A stretch of 64,000 nt of DNA, taken from the NCBI RefSeq assembly GCF_003576645.1, contig NC_044916.1, positions 5,309,347 to 5,373,346 of the forward strand, given 5' to 3'. Positions within the stretch are counted from its first letter, which is position 1; every line of letters starts with the position of its first letter. The position numbers were made by a program, and so were the translations under genes. The notes under the pieces are model-generated. The model was not told the DNA's origin and ran no database searches. It worked only from the letters and a program-made list of their open reading frames with translations. Source of the DNA: Ipomoea triloba. Lineage: Eukaryota; Streptophyta; Magnoliopsida; Solanales; Convolvulaceae. This document shows, in pieces, positions 11,414-23,339 of this stretch.

Positions 11414-13141
11414 ATGGCTTCTGGGCTTCACATATGGCTTGCCTTCACCATTGTAATGCTAATAATGTTTTCTAGCTTAGCTGAGGGAGAACCTCAAGTC
11501 CCTTGTTACTTCATCTTTGGTGATTCTTTAGTAGATAATGGCAACAACAATAACCTTTCCACTAAAGCAAAGGCAAACTATCCCCCTTATGGAATTGATT
11601 TTCCTGATGGTCCAACGGGTAGATTCACCAATGGTCGGAATATTGCAGACTTCTTAGGTCATCTCTTAATCTCATTCGCCTATATATTTAAAAAAAGTAT
11701 GGCTGAGTGGGTGGAGCACGCATGATCCTCGTGCCATGCAACACCCTCTTGTCTATTGATCATCTGCCTAGTTTTTTGGGAGGATTGATATATACTATCG
11801 AAAAACATAAGATTTTCAACCACACAAAAGTTGTTGAAAACCTAGAATTTCACCGGAATAGGTGATATAGAAAAATACCTATAGGTATTATCTAAAAGTG
11901 ATCACGAAATGGGTAGCTAGCTAGATTTCCAACTACCCTTAGTTGAAAATATTTTTTTTAAATAAAGCTCTACCACAAGTACTAGATACTAAGCCAATTA
12001 TTTTTAACAATATATATTAATTTTTTTGAAGTGTAGTATACTGGTATATAGGAGTGACTTAGTAATTAAAATAAGTTGGTTTCTTACAAAACTATGGTAT
12101 ATACTTCTTTATTTATGAAATAAAAATTATGTATATTGACGATTTTCTTAAGAAATTGATGTATATATGTTATTTATTTTTTAAAAAAGTTACATGTTAT
12201 TCCAGCAATATCACATTTTCTTATTGTTATTGACCCGGTCAATTATATATGGGAATCTAAAACACACTGTTTTTTTTTTTTTTTGGTTGAGTATTGTCGA
12301 CTCTATTGTAAGGTAATAGAGTTAATACTCCACCATCAGGGTTCAATCCTGTGACCTTTTCTCAACAAGACCACAGAGGTGCTAATTGCGCACAAGGTGC
12401 TTGGCCATCCAGACTGTTCTAATAAAAAAAACTTGTTTTTCTTCCATGCAGTTGAATTACTTGGCTTCACCAACTCTAGACCACCATTTGCGGCAGCGGC
12501 GACGACGTCGGAGGAGGAGATCATGAAAGGTGTGAATTATGCGTCTGGTGCGGGCGGAGTCCTGGAACGAACTGGAAAATATCTGGTAAACTTGTAGGTA
12601 TACGTAACCGTGCATATCTCTAGTAGATTTCATGCACCCAGAAACGATGTTATTTTATATTCTAATAATTTAACCTAAATAATATTAGATTGTTCTATGT
12701 TTAGTGTTTAATGATATATATATATATTTATATTGAATTTATATTTATATATATAAAAAAAGTTCGAGTGCCATCATTCTTAACGTGAGGCAAGTGTGCA
12801 AAAGAGTACCAATAGTGTTAGGAAATACACAACAAAAAAATGCACCATAACTCACCATACCTAATGGTGCATTTCTTTGTTGTGTGTTTCTAACACTGTA
12901 CTATTGATGCTTTTTTGCATAACTAATGGTGAGGCGCACTAACCGCACGTTAAGACATTGCCGCATTTGAACTCTCTCTCTCTCACACACACATATATAT
13001 AAACAAAGCTTTGTTATATTTATAAAAATGACCCCGCTCAATTTTTACTTGATTTCTTATCCATCAAATCTTGTAGAGTAATGGCTTGGATTTGTGCACA
13101 AGTTCTCAGCTAGGGAGTAGTTCTCATATGATTTAAGATTT

Positions 13142-13177
<36 letters not shown>

Positions 13178-16100
13178 AACCTACGAAATTGTAGATGAAT
13201 GTATGCAATCGTCTACATAAATGCACACAATCTAATATTTCAGTGCACAATGCACACAATCTACTCTGGAATATAATAGTTTGTGTGCATTCCATGCTGG
13301 TTGGCAAGTTCTCCTAGAAGGATGGTTCTCATTTGATCATTAATAATGGTGAGTGACCGCATGGTCGCAAGTTGGTCCGCAGGCTAACCTACTTAGCCCG
13401 CCAACCCACACGGTCCAAGCCTGCATTCCGACCATGCCCTAACCAGCCCCCCCGTAAGGCAGTTTAGGGGTTAATCTGCGGGCTTCAAACCCACTTTGAC
13501 TTTCCTAACTAATACTCGAATTTGTAACTTTATGATTACCAAATTAATATCATGACCAATTTAGACGGGGTTGCTCCATGAAGTCTGATTATTATATATG
13601 TTTTGGTTGTTGTGCAGGGCGATCGGCACAGTTTTGAGAGACAGCTACGGTTTCATAATGCGACAGTGTCAAGAATCGGACTTCATGTGCAGAATTTGAG
13701 CCTGGCTAGAACCCATCTTAGGAAATGTCTGTACAGTGTTGGATTGGGAAGCAATGATTACTTGCACGAGTTTCTTGGGGCTGCGAAATTCCCAGCAATT
13801 CGTCAACCTTTGTACACTCCACAACGATTTGCGTCTATTCTTATCAAGCAATACGCTAAGCATCTAAGGGTTGGTATTGTTTGATTTTTCCATATCTATG
13901 TTAATTACTTCATTTCATAATGATTATTATTGGAAGACTACGTACAGATGCATTTGGAATTTGTTGCCAAAATTTGATTTATATTAACTTATAGGAAAAA
14001 CTATCAAAGAAAAATAAAATAAAACTTTATTCAAACGCTTTGATGTGGCTAAGGTATTCTAATCCATCTTGGTTTGGGGTGAGCATAATTGCGAAAAAAA
14101 AACTGACAAAATCAATAACCAAGAGCCAAACAAACCGAAAAAATTGACATTTATATTATCGATTAGTTTTGGTCGGTTATGAATATTTTAAAATAACTAT
14201 CAGTTATTCGGTTATCGGTCGATTATTGACCATAACCGACTAATGCTCGCCCCGGCCTAATCATGGTTAAGCATGACTTCTAATGAAGATGGTCATGACA
14301 GTCTTTAAAAATTACAGTTATTTTTTAGGGAAAAGTATAAATAGATCATTGAACTTTAGCTGAAAAGTAAATTAGCCCCTTAAACTTTTTAAAGGTGTAA
14401 TTACATCCATCAACAATTTATTTTGATGCAATGAAACTCAAAAACTGGTTAATGACATGCTATCACAAGTCCTTAGGGTTTTGGCAACCTGCCAGCAAGA
14501 TTCTGAAGAACTTTCAAGCAACAAAATGACCGACAAACGATCGCCGATCACCTAGAACGGGACCAAGGTCGCCTTCTCCGACTTGAGAAGACGACTGCAA
14601 TAATCGCCTTCTCTGTTTGAGAAAGCGACCATCTGGGTCGGCTTCACGCCGGAGAAGGTGACTATTGTGGTTGCCTTCTCCAACCAATGGTGACCATTGT
14701 GATCGCCTTCTGCTGGAGAAGGCGACCAAGATGGTTGCCTTTCTCTAGTGAGAAGGCAACCCAATGTAGCAGAAGGCAACTATCTAGGTCGCCTTCTCGC
14801 CGAAAAAGGCAACCACAGTGGTCGCCTTCTCCGGCGAGAAAGAGACCCATTGGTAGCCTTCTCAAACACAGAAGGAGAAGGAGACCTAGATGGTTACCTT
14901 CTGCTACCACTGGGTTGCCTTATCACCAGAGAAGGCGACTATGAGAAGGCTTCCCCAGCAAAAGGTGACCATTGTGGTTGCCTTCTTCTAGAGAAGGCGA
15001 CCAAGATAGTTGCTTGTCATGGTCGCCTTCTCTCGTGAAAGGACAACCCAGTGGTAGCAGAAGGCAACCATCTAGGTCACCTTCTCGCTGAATAAGGCAA
15101 CCACAGTGGCCGCCTTCTCCGGCGAGAAAGCGACCCAGTGGTAGCCTTCTCAAGCAAAGAAGGCAACCATCTAGGTCGCCTTCTCCGTAGAGAAGGAGAA
15201 GGTGACTTTGGTTTCGTTCTCGGTGGTCAACGAACGTTTGTCGGTTTTTGTCTAAAATTTGTCGAATTACGTTGGTGGGTTGTCGAAACCTTAATGACCT
15301 GTGATAGCAGGTCATTAAACGATTTTAGGCTTCCCCAGCAAAAGGTGACCATTGTGGTTGCCTTCTTCTAGAGAAGGCGACCAAGATAGTTGCTTGTCAT
15401 GGTCGCCTTCTCTCGTGAAAGGACAACCCAGTGGTAGCAGAAGGCAACCATCTAGGTCACCTTCTCGCTGAATAAGGCAACCACAGTGGCCGCCTTCTCC
15501 GGCGAGAAAGCGACCCAGTGGTAGCCTTCTCAAGCAAAGAAGGCAACCATCTAGGTCGCCTTCTCCGTAGAGAAGGAGAAGGTGACTTTGGTTTCGTTCT
15601 CGGTGGTCAACGAACGTTTGTCGGTCATTTTATTGTCTAAAATTTTGTCGAAATTACGTTGGTGGGTTGTCGAAACCTTAATGACCTGTGATAGCAGGTC
15701 ATTAAACGATTTTTGAGATTCATTACCTCAAAATAAATTATTGATAGAATAATTACACCTTTAAAAAGTTTAGAGCATCAATTGGCTTTTCAGTTAAGGT
15801 TCGAGAACCTATTTGACCAGATTTCCATTTTTTATAGTCATGATCGTCTCATATGTAAAAGTGTCAAACGGATGAGTTTGGACCAACCAACCCAATCTTG
15901 CAAGGTGGACCTGGGTCCATATTCACAATTTTAGAACTCTATGTTCACAATTGTAGAACTGTATGTTCACAATTTTAGAATTCTATATTCACAATTTTAG
16001 ATCTCAATATACAAAATTACATTACTCAATATTCACAATTTTTGAACTCTTTATTCACAATTTTGTTGTATAGATTCAAAAATTGTGTTATATTGTTGAA

Positions 16101-18294
16101 TATAGAGTTCTGTAATTGTGAACATAGAGTTCTAAAATTGTGAACATAAAGTTCTAAAATTATGAACATAGAGTTATAAAATTGTGAACATAGAGTTCTA
16201 AAATTGTGAATATGGACCCAAGTCAAGTTTAATTTCATAAAGCCAATAATTTTTACCAAAAACTTGTGTGAGTCCATTCGTGAGACAGGTTGGATATTTC
16301 ATTAATAAGATCAAAGATTCAACCCATTAATCAAATATCCAATCTGTCTCACGGATTGAAACCCTTGAAACAATCTCACACAAGTGTTACCCATAAGTTT
16401 TTTGAGTTATTCTAACACAACTTGTGCACATAATGTATACATACATATGCATCACTACTTATATACATTCCTTCCAAAAGATATACATTCCTTCCAAAAG
16501 CTCAAGAGTCTTAAGCCACCGACTACCTGTCTCATCACCTTAGTGATAAGGAAAAGGCCCAGTCACTAGTATCACTATTTGAAAGTGTGCATTGTGTAAA
16601 TTCTACCGCTAATTGAGAATGAAGTGAGCCCAGTAGTGTAAGTAGTGTGCTATCTGTTGCGAATGTAAGAGGAAGACAACAATGGTGATTAATACCGGCT
16701 GAGACCAAAGAGGCCGGCCAATAGGCCGCTTCCGTCATGAGTCGAACTTATAACCTTGTGATTACTAAGTCAACCATTTAACCGACTTGATTGGGGTTGC
16801 TTCCAATACCATAGCATTTTTGACATATATATATATATATATTAAATGTAACATGCTCTAAAAGATTTTTTTTTTTTTTTTGGGGTTAACTAGACTTTGT
16901 ACGGTTTGGGAGCAAGGAAAGTAGCAGTGTTTGGGATTGGAAAATTAGGGTGCATTCCTGGAATGATAAAGCATGACGAAAATGGATCATCAATATCATG
17001 TGCTGATTCAGTGAATGATGCGGTTGAGAAGTTTGACAATAAGCTCAAAATTCTGATACATAAGCTCAATAGAAACCTATCCGGTGCAAAATTCATTTTT
17101 TTGAACATGACCAGCATTTCTCATCAAGATCTCCCAGCCTTGGGTATGTCCAAACTTTTCATTCTTATAACAACTCAAACAAACCGGTTTAATAAGTCGA
17201 ATTTTTAATTTTCTCCTAATAATGTTCAGCTTTTGATGTGACAATGAAGCACAAAGATTCAACTGTTGCCTTTACTGAGGCTCGAACCCACTCCCGTCAT
17301 CCATGTAGAAGTATAAATCGGGACACCGAGTGCAACTAGACCACAAGATCTTTGGCAATTTACCTGGATCCACACTTAATAATTGAATACAAAAAAAAAA
17401 AACTAATCATATATTACCACACTTAAAGGGATGAATATTATGATGGGGATATATGTGGTATATGTATCACTTAATTAGATGCTAAACTCACAATCCCACA
17501 TTAATTGGTCACCATTTTAAAAGTAGACTTGCGCTTTTTGTGACATGTTCTAGTTTATCAAGTAAAATAAAATGGGCAAATTATTCCGTGGATCCAGGTA
17601 AATTTGGGTCCAAAACACACAATTTACATATTAAATGTTCACAATTATTTATATATTGAATGTTAACAATTTCCATATTAACAATTTGAATATAATTGTG
17701 AACATTCAGTATATAAATTGTAACGGGTCCACCTTACAAGGTAGACGCGAGTCCATGGGTACGTATAATTATTGCATTGGGGTTGGCCAATTCATAAGTA
17801 GTAATAAATGTAAAGAGTTTTATTGTTACATCAGAAGATATGCATTAGGAAGGACATGAGCGAAAATTGGCATTTTTCATTACCTTATAGTATGGCAGCA
17901 GTGCGTACTAATCATTATATTTTGGAGTTTTATTGTCACATCAGAAGATTATGCATTAGGAAAGACATGAGCGAAAATTGGCATTTTTCATTACCACTAG
18001 ACTATAACATTATCAATGGTTATTGATAGGAGCTGCTAACATTTGATTGCAGGTATAAGCATTGTAGACAAGCCATGCTGCAAAGTTTCAACAACAGTAG
18101 TATTGAAGGGGCAATGTGAGCCAAATGTAGAGCCATGCAGCAATAGAGGGGCATACATGTTCTGGGACAATTATCATCCTTCTCAGATTTCAAGTATGGC
18201 CATAGCCAGAAGATCATACACTTCTTCTCTTGTAACTGATGCATACCCTATGGATATTAGGTCCTTGATTCAGCTTAATGTACAAAAGATGTGA
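11414..18294 (+). CDS. GDSL esterase/lipase (complete, 5 exons, 373 aa)
   Basis: Secreted SGNH hydrolase of the plant GDSL family, acting on ester or acyl substrates outside the cell; the substrate cannot be read from sequence. Exons: 11414-11657, 12452-12585, 13618-13869, 16894-17143, 18053-18294; all junctions are GT-AG and the frame closes to a stop. Residues 1-24 form a signal peptide. Block I is [10 protein letters not shown] with nucleophile Ser38; block II is in NYASGAGG; block III is GSNDY with Asn172; block V is WDNYHPS with Asp332 and His335. Length is normal for the family. An in-frame ATG at 11369 would add 15 residues, but it is very close to the TATA box. Introns 1-4 are swollen by transposons; intron 3 alone is 3.0 kb. 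It is a tandem paralogue of the exon at 256-503. Confidence 0.93.
12268..12410 (-). mobile_element. tRNA-derived SINE in GDSL intron 1
   Basis: Read on the minus strand: a box-B-like ggattgaaccctgatgg, a 3' domain with taatagagtcgacaatactc, then an A tail (the T run at 12270-12283). The 3' domain resembles the SINE at 27514-27717 (taatagagttagttgtattc). The tRNA-like head is degenerate. Confidence 0.6.
12762..12972. mobile_element. Hairpin MITE in GDSL intron 2
   Basis: Imperfect inverted repeat with ends gttcgagtgccat and catttgaac (reversed gttcaaatg). Nested inverted blocks (tgtgttaggaaatacacaac / ttgtgtgtttctaacactg and accatacctaatggtgc) fold the middle. No coding capacity; the boundaries are approximate. 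Confidence 0.5.
13143..13178. repeat. (TA)n(GT)n microsatellite
   Basis: About ten TA and twelve GT units in GDSL intron 2. Confidence 0.9.
14076..14254. mobile_element. MITE in GDSL intron 3
   Basis: Ends ggggtgagcat and atgctcgcccc are perfect inverted repeats. The 179 bp interior is rich in 'aaccga/ccgattatt' blocks that are also inverted. No coding capacity. The superfamily is not clear. Confidence 0.6.
14560..15590. repeat. GC-rich minisatellite cargo of the Mutator-like element
   Basis: Dozens of degenerate 24-40 bp units built on gagaaggcgacc and its reverse complement ggtcgccttctc, alternating in orientation, so short hairpins repeat throughout. The GC content is far above the surroundings. 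Stop-free frames of 70-130 codons exist on both strands, but these are by-products of the repeat (Arg/Leu/Gly/Glu-rich periodic translation) and not credible proteins. Confidence 0.8.
14947..15714. repeat. ~380 bp tandem duplication inside the Mutator-like element
   Basis: Unit 1 is 14947-15326 and unit 2 is 15327-15714; both begin aggcttccccagcaaaagg and end cattaaacgatttt. They differ by a few indels (unit 2 has extra bases around cggtcattttattgtc). The duplication includes part of the right terminal repeat. Confidence 0.9.
15909..16223. mobile_element. Inverted-repeat element made of ~22 bp units
   Basis: Ends gggtccatattcacaatttt and the reverse complement at 16203-16219 face inward. Each arm is a tandem array of ttcacaattttagaactcta variants (about five left, six right), so the whole 315 bp is a hairpin of repeats. 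A related element is at 17575-17760. Confidence 0.65.
16555..16802 (-). mobile_element. tRNA-derived SINE in GDSL intron 3
   Basis: Minus strand: head aagcaaccccaatcaagtcg, box-A-like tcggttaaatggttgact, box-B-like ataagttcgactcatgac 40-50 bp further, then a tRNA-unrelated body. The head matches that of the SINE at 42305 (gggtaaccccaaccaag). The 3' boundary is approximate. Confidence 0.65.
17238..17356 (-). mobile_element. tRNA-derived SINE in GDSL intron 4
   Basis: Minus strand: head gccaaagatcttgtggtcta, box B gtgggttcgagcctcagt, tail cttcattgtcac. Near-identical in layout to the copy at 22430-22594 and related to 27514-27717, so one family. Confidence 0.75.
17575..17765. mobile_element. 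Inverted-repeat element related to 15909-16223
   Basis: Starts near attccgtggatccaggt and ends near ccttacaaggtagacgcgag. The arms carry tgttcacaatt / aattgtgaaca units. Same build as the element in intron 3. Boundaries are approximate. It lies in GDSL intron 4. Confidence 0.5.
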
Positions 18295-20374
18295 CAATTG
18301 TATATTATATATGTGTGTGTGTGAGCACAAATGAGACTTCATATAGGTTCATCCTTTTATTTTTGTATTCAATCAATGTTTGATGTTATGTAATTCTATA
18401 AATATTTACCAAGAGTTAGTTCATTTTATTTTTTGTCCGAGATTTATAGGTGTCATTTCACTCTTAATCATTTTTTTCAAAGCATCTCCATTGGTATGTC
18501 TTAGCATTATTGTGGCATGATCATTTTTGTCATCTGTCAACAAATATGTTTAAATGGCGTTAAACATGAGGGTATTTTGGTATATTCAGTCTACCATTTT
18601 CTTAGCTCTCCTCTGTACTAATGAGTTAATTCCTTCTTTAATTTTTTTTTGATCTAGATTTATACAAGTGTCATTCCACTTTTAGTTTTTCTTTCCTAAA
18701 CCGCTCAAAATCCCTAGATTTATAGGTGCTCATCAACTCCTCTCTGTCTTCTTCATCCTTTTGCAATCGCAACTTCAATCTTCAATCTTCGTGTTCGAAT
18801 GATGATCAAATCATTAACCCCAAATTTCTAATTCCATAAATCTCTAAATATTGTATGAATTTTTCTTGTGAGATTTGTTAAAATTAATTTGTGGCTCTCT
18901 AAGTTCCAGATAATTTCTCTTTTTCATTTGTGTTTTGGTATTTGAATTCTTGGTTAATAATTGATTCTAGAAGCATTATTTTTCACTTCATGCAACATTA
19001 TTTTCCATTTTCAGCATGCATATTTCAAGGTTCTTCAACTTCAAAAGCATTTACACTTCACCAAGTACATAAGGTAAGTTTTTGTATTTTATATGTCCAA
19101 GTACATAATTATTTTTCTCCATACTTATGAACTAATTTAGCAATTATTTATAGAATGTCATCTCTTAGTTTTGGTACTTCATTTTCAACCAAATTTTGAG
19201 ATAGTTTTCAATATAAATGTGGTGACCTATTACCTCATGGAGTTATACATAAATCCGGGTAAAATATACCAAGTTTGCCCATGTTATGGAGTAAATTTAT
19301 TATTTTTCTTAAAATTGTAATTAAGTGGTATTTTATAAATAGAATTGAAAGATTAAAATTTGAATTTATTTTTTTTTAGAGAAATGAGAGTTGTGAAGTC
19401 TTTAGATGAATTGATATGGATGTGTCTAACCATGTTGCGATAGTCATTCGACGGTTATTGAAACATATAGACAAGAATGACACGAAGATTCAAACATTGA
19501 CGTACACAATATAACTGGAAAAAAAAAATTGAAATCCAAAACTTAATTAGCTTGGAGGTCATGGAAATGAAGTTTCAAAAACAAACTAGAGGTGCTAATA
19601 AGTTCCAATTACAAATGGATTGCATGCGATTTGGTGGTGGCAGCCATTTTGTTTCAATTTTTGTACAAAATGCATAGCATGAAAACTAGAAATGTAGCAC
19701 TTCTTCAATTAAATTAAGCTGCCAAAAGTTGAATATGTAATTAATATGGTTATGTGAGCACACTATTATGCAATCTTAGCTTTTATAATGCATGTTTGAC
19801 TCTGTAATATGTGTGTGTGTGTGTATTGAATTAAAAATTGGTGTGTGTGTTATTGTAGTAGTCTTCAATGCATAATCATTTTAACCATTATGCCCTAACA
19901 TAATGAAGAAAATATATGAAATTGAGAAGGTTGCCACAAGGTGTGTGTCTAGGGAATTTTAGTGATTTATGAAAGAATGACTAAAAGTTAAATAACACAT
20001 ATAAATTTAAAACCAAAAAAGAAATATAATTAACTCATTACAACAAAGAAGAGTAGAGAATATGGTAGACTAAATAGACTGAAATTCTCTAATGTTTAAC
20101 GTCATTTAAACAAATATGTTGATGGAAGACAAAAAATGATCATATCACAATAATACTAGAACCAATAGAGATTTCTCTGAAAAAATAAAATAAAAAATAT
20201 AAATGGAATGAAACTTATGAATCTACAATCAAAAATGGAATTAATTTTATTTACAAATACAATAAAAGTATAGTTTTTAAGCATACCTAAAACAGTAATC
20301 CCCAAAATAGTATGATAAACAAAGCATAGATATGAACAAAAAGGGAAAACGGCAAAAAATTTGAAGAAGGAAAA
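18295..20374. other. Intergenic 3' of GDSL gene, no gene recognised
   Basis: AT-rich. Contains a short (GT)n at 18310-18322 and 19808-19824. The stretch 18700-19130 has the look of leader or intron sequence (pyrimidine-rich, CTTC repeats), but no conserved coding frame was found; the longest frame there (66 codons) shows no family resemblance. Confidence 0.5.
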
Positions 20375-20469
20375 TCCGACCTGCCGGATTCGAACCAGCG
20401 ACCTAAGGATCATCTACAAGCTTTCGTACCCACTACAGTCCTCCGCTCTACCAACTGAGCTAAGGTCGG
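20375..20469 (-). tRNA. tRNA-Tyr (GUA), intron-containing
   Basis: The mature 73 nt folds as a standard plant tRNA-Tyr: acceptor CCGACCT/AGGTCGG perfectly paired, discriminator A, D arm AGCTCAGTTGGTAGAGC, anticodon GTA, T arm GCTGGTTCGAATCCGGC. A 22 nt intron follows G37. TTTT directly downstream is a Pol III terminator. First of three copies in the same orientation. Confidence 0.95.
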
Positions 20470-20547
20470 AATTGTTAATTTCTCTCATTGTAAGTTATAT
20501 TAAATAAATTTAAATTCGAAAACAAATCAGCATATACTAAATTACTA

Positions 20548-20760
20548 CTCCCTCCATCACATTTTTTTATATATCTAGTTCAGTTAACGAGGTTTAACTA
20601 AAAAAATTTGTAAAATTAAGTTTAGCATTAGTATATAAAATTTATATATTTAGAAACTACATTAAAAGTATTATTGAACACAAAAAATAATAAAGAAAAA
20701 AAAAAGAATTGGTTTAACTAATTAATATTAATAGAACAAGTAAAATGGGGCACAAAGAGC
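20548..20760. mobile_element. Degenerate Stowaway MITE
   Basis: The left end ctccctccatcacattttt follows a TA; the right end aaaatggggcacaaagag is a decayed inverse. The interior is AT-rich and partly self-complementary (ggtttaacta both sides). Confidence 0.55.
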
Positions 20761-21800
20761 AATAGCCAACAGCTAGTCAAACATAACAACATTTAACCAA
20801 AATGACTATATATTGTTACAAAATGGGATTAAATAGCCTAAATGAGGCCATTGTTTTAATTTGTGCAATGTTAGGTATACTAAATGTTGTATTATTTCAT
20901 ATGGATGTATTCAAGTTAGAATTTCTTTCAATTATAGTGTCATTTTAACATTTAATTCTCGACTTTATTTGCAATTCTATTTTTAGTTCTCAATTTTAAT
21001 AAAAATATATATATTATCTTGAAATAAACTAAAAATATTCTTAAATTTAAAAAAAATCTTAAAAGTGAAACAAATTAAATTCAAAAGACAAAATGAAAAT
21101 GTGTCAAATAATCAAAAGTGAAATAAACTTTTTAAGTTAATAATAAAAATCAATCAATTTATAAATAATTAATAAATACGTAGGATTATATAACACTTGT
21201 TATATAGGTGGACACATAATACAACATTTATTATAAAAAATTTGATACAATATTTTATATAAAATATACAACCAGACAATCAGCCCAATAATTTTCTATA
21301 TTACAATTAGAAAACATGTGATTCTTCTATAATTTTGTTCGGTAAAATTTATTTTAGAATTTCTTTTAGTTAACTTTTCGGCTAGATTTGCCTAACAAAA
21401 CTACATACAACATACATGGCATTATTCTCACAAAAAAAAAAAAAAAAAAGAAACATACATGGCATATTTGCATCATTATTGCATGTTCTCAGCCTAATTA
21501 TGGGATTGTCAAGAGTTGGTACATCAACTGAATAATTCTACGGTCAATCGCTCCCCTTTAGGAATCATTTTACACTTGTAATAGTCTTATAGCCACCTTT
21601 GATTCGATTGTATGCGTCTGGTCAACGAACCAGATCGTCCACACACTAACTAGAGTACCTGACCCTTAGTCTGGCTCTCAAGGTTGGAACGATGTCCGTC
21701 CAGTTCGTATCCTTTTGTTTTTATCGACTTAACTGGAATAAAATAATCTATCTTTTGTCCCAAAGAAAAAAAAGTAGCATGCACCATAGTACCGACTTAC
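20761..21800. other. Intergenic, no gene recognised
   Basis: AT-rich. Parts of 21050-21330 resemble 27770-27850 and 28800-28930 (caaataatcaaaa, caatcaat, cccaata.ttt.cta.attaca.ttag), which suggests old local duplication. Confidence 0.4.
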
Positions 21801-22028
21801 GGGTGTGTTTAGTTAAAGGGTTATGGTATAAAGTATGGATATCAAAGTAATCTTTATTGTTTGGTTGACATGTTTTTAGAATACTACTATGGGTTTGAAA
21901 TATCCCATTAATTGAAAACTCAAACACTTATTTCATTTCACTTCCTCATTTCTTCCCTAATTAATTATTAATAATTATTCTCATTTCACTCTACTACTAA
22001 AATTTTTATGTGCGAACCAAACACACCC
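21801..22028. mobile_element. Tourist-like (PIF/Harbinger) MITE
   Basis: Ends gggtgtgtttagtt and aaccaaacacaccc; 3 bp flanks TAC on both sides. 228 bp with no coding capacity. The right end (gtgcgaaccaaacacaccc) is repeated again at 22073-22093. Confidence 0.7.
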
Positions 22029-22122
22029 TACGTATATTCCAGGGTGAGAAAGTGAGATATAAGAAAATTTTCATGTGCGAACCAAACACACCCTTCGCAC
22101 TTTGCATGCTTAAAAATCAAAA

Positions 22123-22217
22123 TCCGACCTGCCGGATTCGAACCAGCGACCTAAGGATCACCTGTTCAGTAACCAACAAACTACAGTCCTCCGCTCTACC
22201 AACTGAGCTAAGGTCGG
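22123..22217 (-). tRNA. tRNA-Tyr (GUA), intron-containing
   Basis: Mature part identical to the copy at 20375; the 22 nt intron differs. Acceptor stem fully paired; TTTT terminator follows. Flanks (gtgagaaagtgagata before; tgctaaattact, aagaggagagtcggc after) are shared with the copy at 26699. Confidence 0.95.
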
Positions 22218-22429
22218 ATGGTGTCTACTTTCGATATACGATTATACTATTTTTGTAACACGTTAAAATTGAACACCTGTTGCAAAATGCTAAATTACTA
22301 CTCCGTAATATCCAACATGGACAACATAGTAGAAGGTGAAGATCCCAAATAATATAAGGTGTTCTTGTGGAGACTGAAAATTGATGATTTATTGGTGAAG
22401 AGGAGAGTCGGCGGGGCAATAATTAAGAA

Positions 22430-22594
22430 CTACTGACTCTGTTACAATGTAGTAACTATTCATAACTATTTTCTCAACCTACTGAAGCACAAAGAGTCAA
22501 CAATTCCCTCCACTAAGGCTTGAACCCACTCCCATTATCCATGTGGGAGTGTAAATCCGAACACCGGGTACCACTAGACCACAAGGTCTTTGGC
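22430..22594 (-). mobile_element. tRNA-derived SINE
   Basis: Minus strand: head gccaaagaccttgtggtcta, box A tggtctagtggtacc, box B gggttcaagccttagtgg about 55 bp later, body ending tactacattgtaacagagtc. Same family as 17238 and 27514. Confidence 0.8.
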
Positions 22595-22757
22595 TTGTTA
22601 GTAAGTGTAAATGTTTTCTATTGATTTGATGGCTGGTAATTTTGTTATCTTATTTTTCTACCTTTAGGCCAGTTGGATGGTTTCTACAGAATTTATCTTT
22701 TTCTTTCTAATACAATTCATTATTTCTTTAGCAAAAAAAAAATAAAAATTACAATGA

Positions 22758-22798
22758 TACACACAATAACAACAACAACAACAACAACAACAACAAAC
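22758..22798. repeat. (AAC)n microsatellite
   Basis: About a dozen caa/aac units after acacacaata. Confidence 0.9.
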
Positions 22799-23339
22799 TA
22801 TACATTGTTACAATATATAGTACTAAGTGAGTGTTTAGCAAATAGTTGTTAATTGATAGTTGATAGCAAATTGACTTAGCTGATAGTTGTTAGCAGATTG
22901 TGTTAGCACGGATTTGACCAATTGATAGCATTAGCTGGTTATAAAAAGGTATTTGGTAAATTAGCTTAACTAATAGAATGTAAAATGATCTTTTTAAGGA
23001 TATGAGACTATGAGTGTACTAGTACCCGTCGACAGGCTCAAGTACCCTGTTGCCTAGTACCGTGAAAAAACAATGAGAGTAATCGGACTGAAAGGCAGGA
23101 CTCCTAAACATGTCTGTATAGTCTCTTTTTTTTTTTAATTATTGATGGTATTTTTGAAAAAATAATTTATTTTCTCAAAAGACTGATAGAAAAAACGATT
23201 TTGAGTAGCTTTTAGAATTTTTGATTTTGTACAACAGTTATTATTGAACCTAACGACATTTTGACATAGAAATGAAAATGAAACAAATTAAATTTATAGG
23301 CAAAATAAAAATTGCATTATAATTGTTTAAGTTCGGCAT

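Larger units (their letters stand above)
14329..15826. mobile_element. Mutator-like element with ~250 bp terminal inverted repeats
   Basis: The left end (14329-~14580) and the reversed right end (~15575-15826) align over roughly 250 bp. Shared blocks are ctgaaaag, aaactttttaaaggtgtaat, aataatttattttga, gacatgctatcac/gacctgctatcac and aaaatgaccgacaaacg. The 9 bp flanks are attttttag (14320-14328) and attttttat (15827-15835), the duplication size of MULEs. No transposase is present, so it is non-autonomous. The cargo is a GC-rich minisatellite. It sits wholly in intron 3 of the GDSL gene. Confidence 0.8.

Noticed and set aside
14560..15533. Overlapping frames of 70-130 codons on both strands in the minisatellite
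   Set aside because: The translations are periodic Arg/Leu/Gly/Glu strings caused by the gagaaggcgacc repeat; no start context, no domain.
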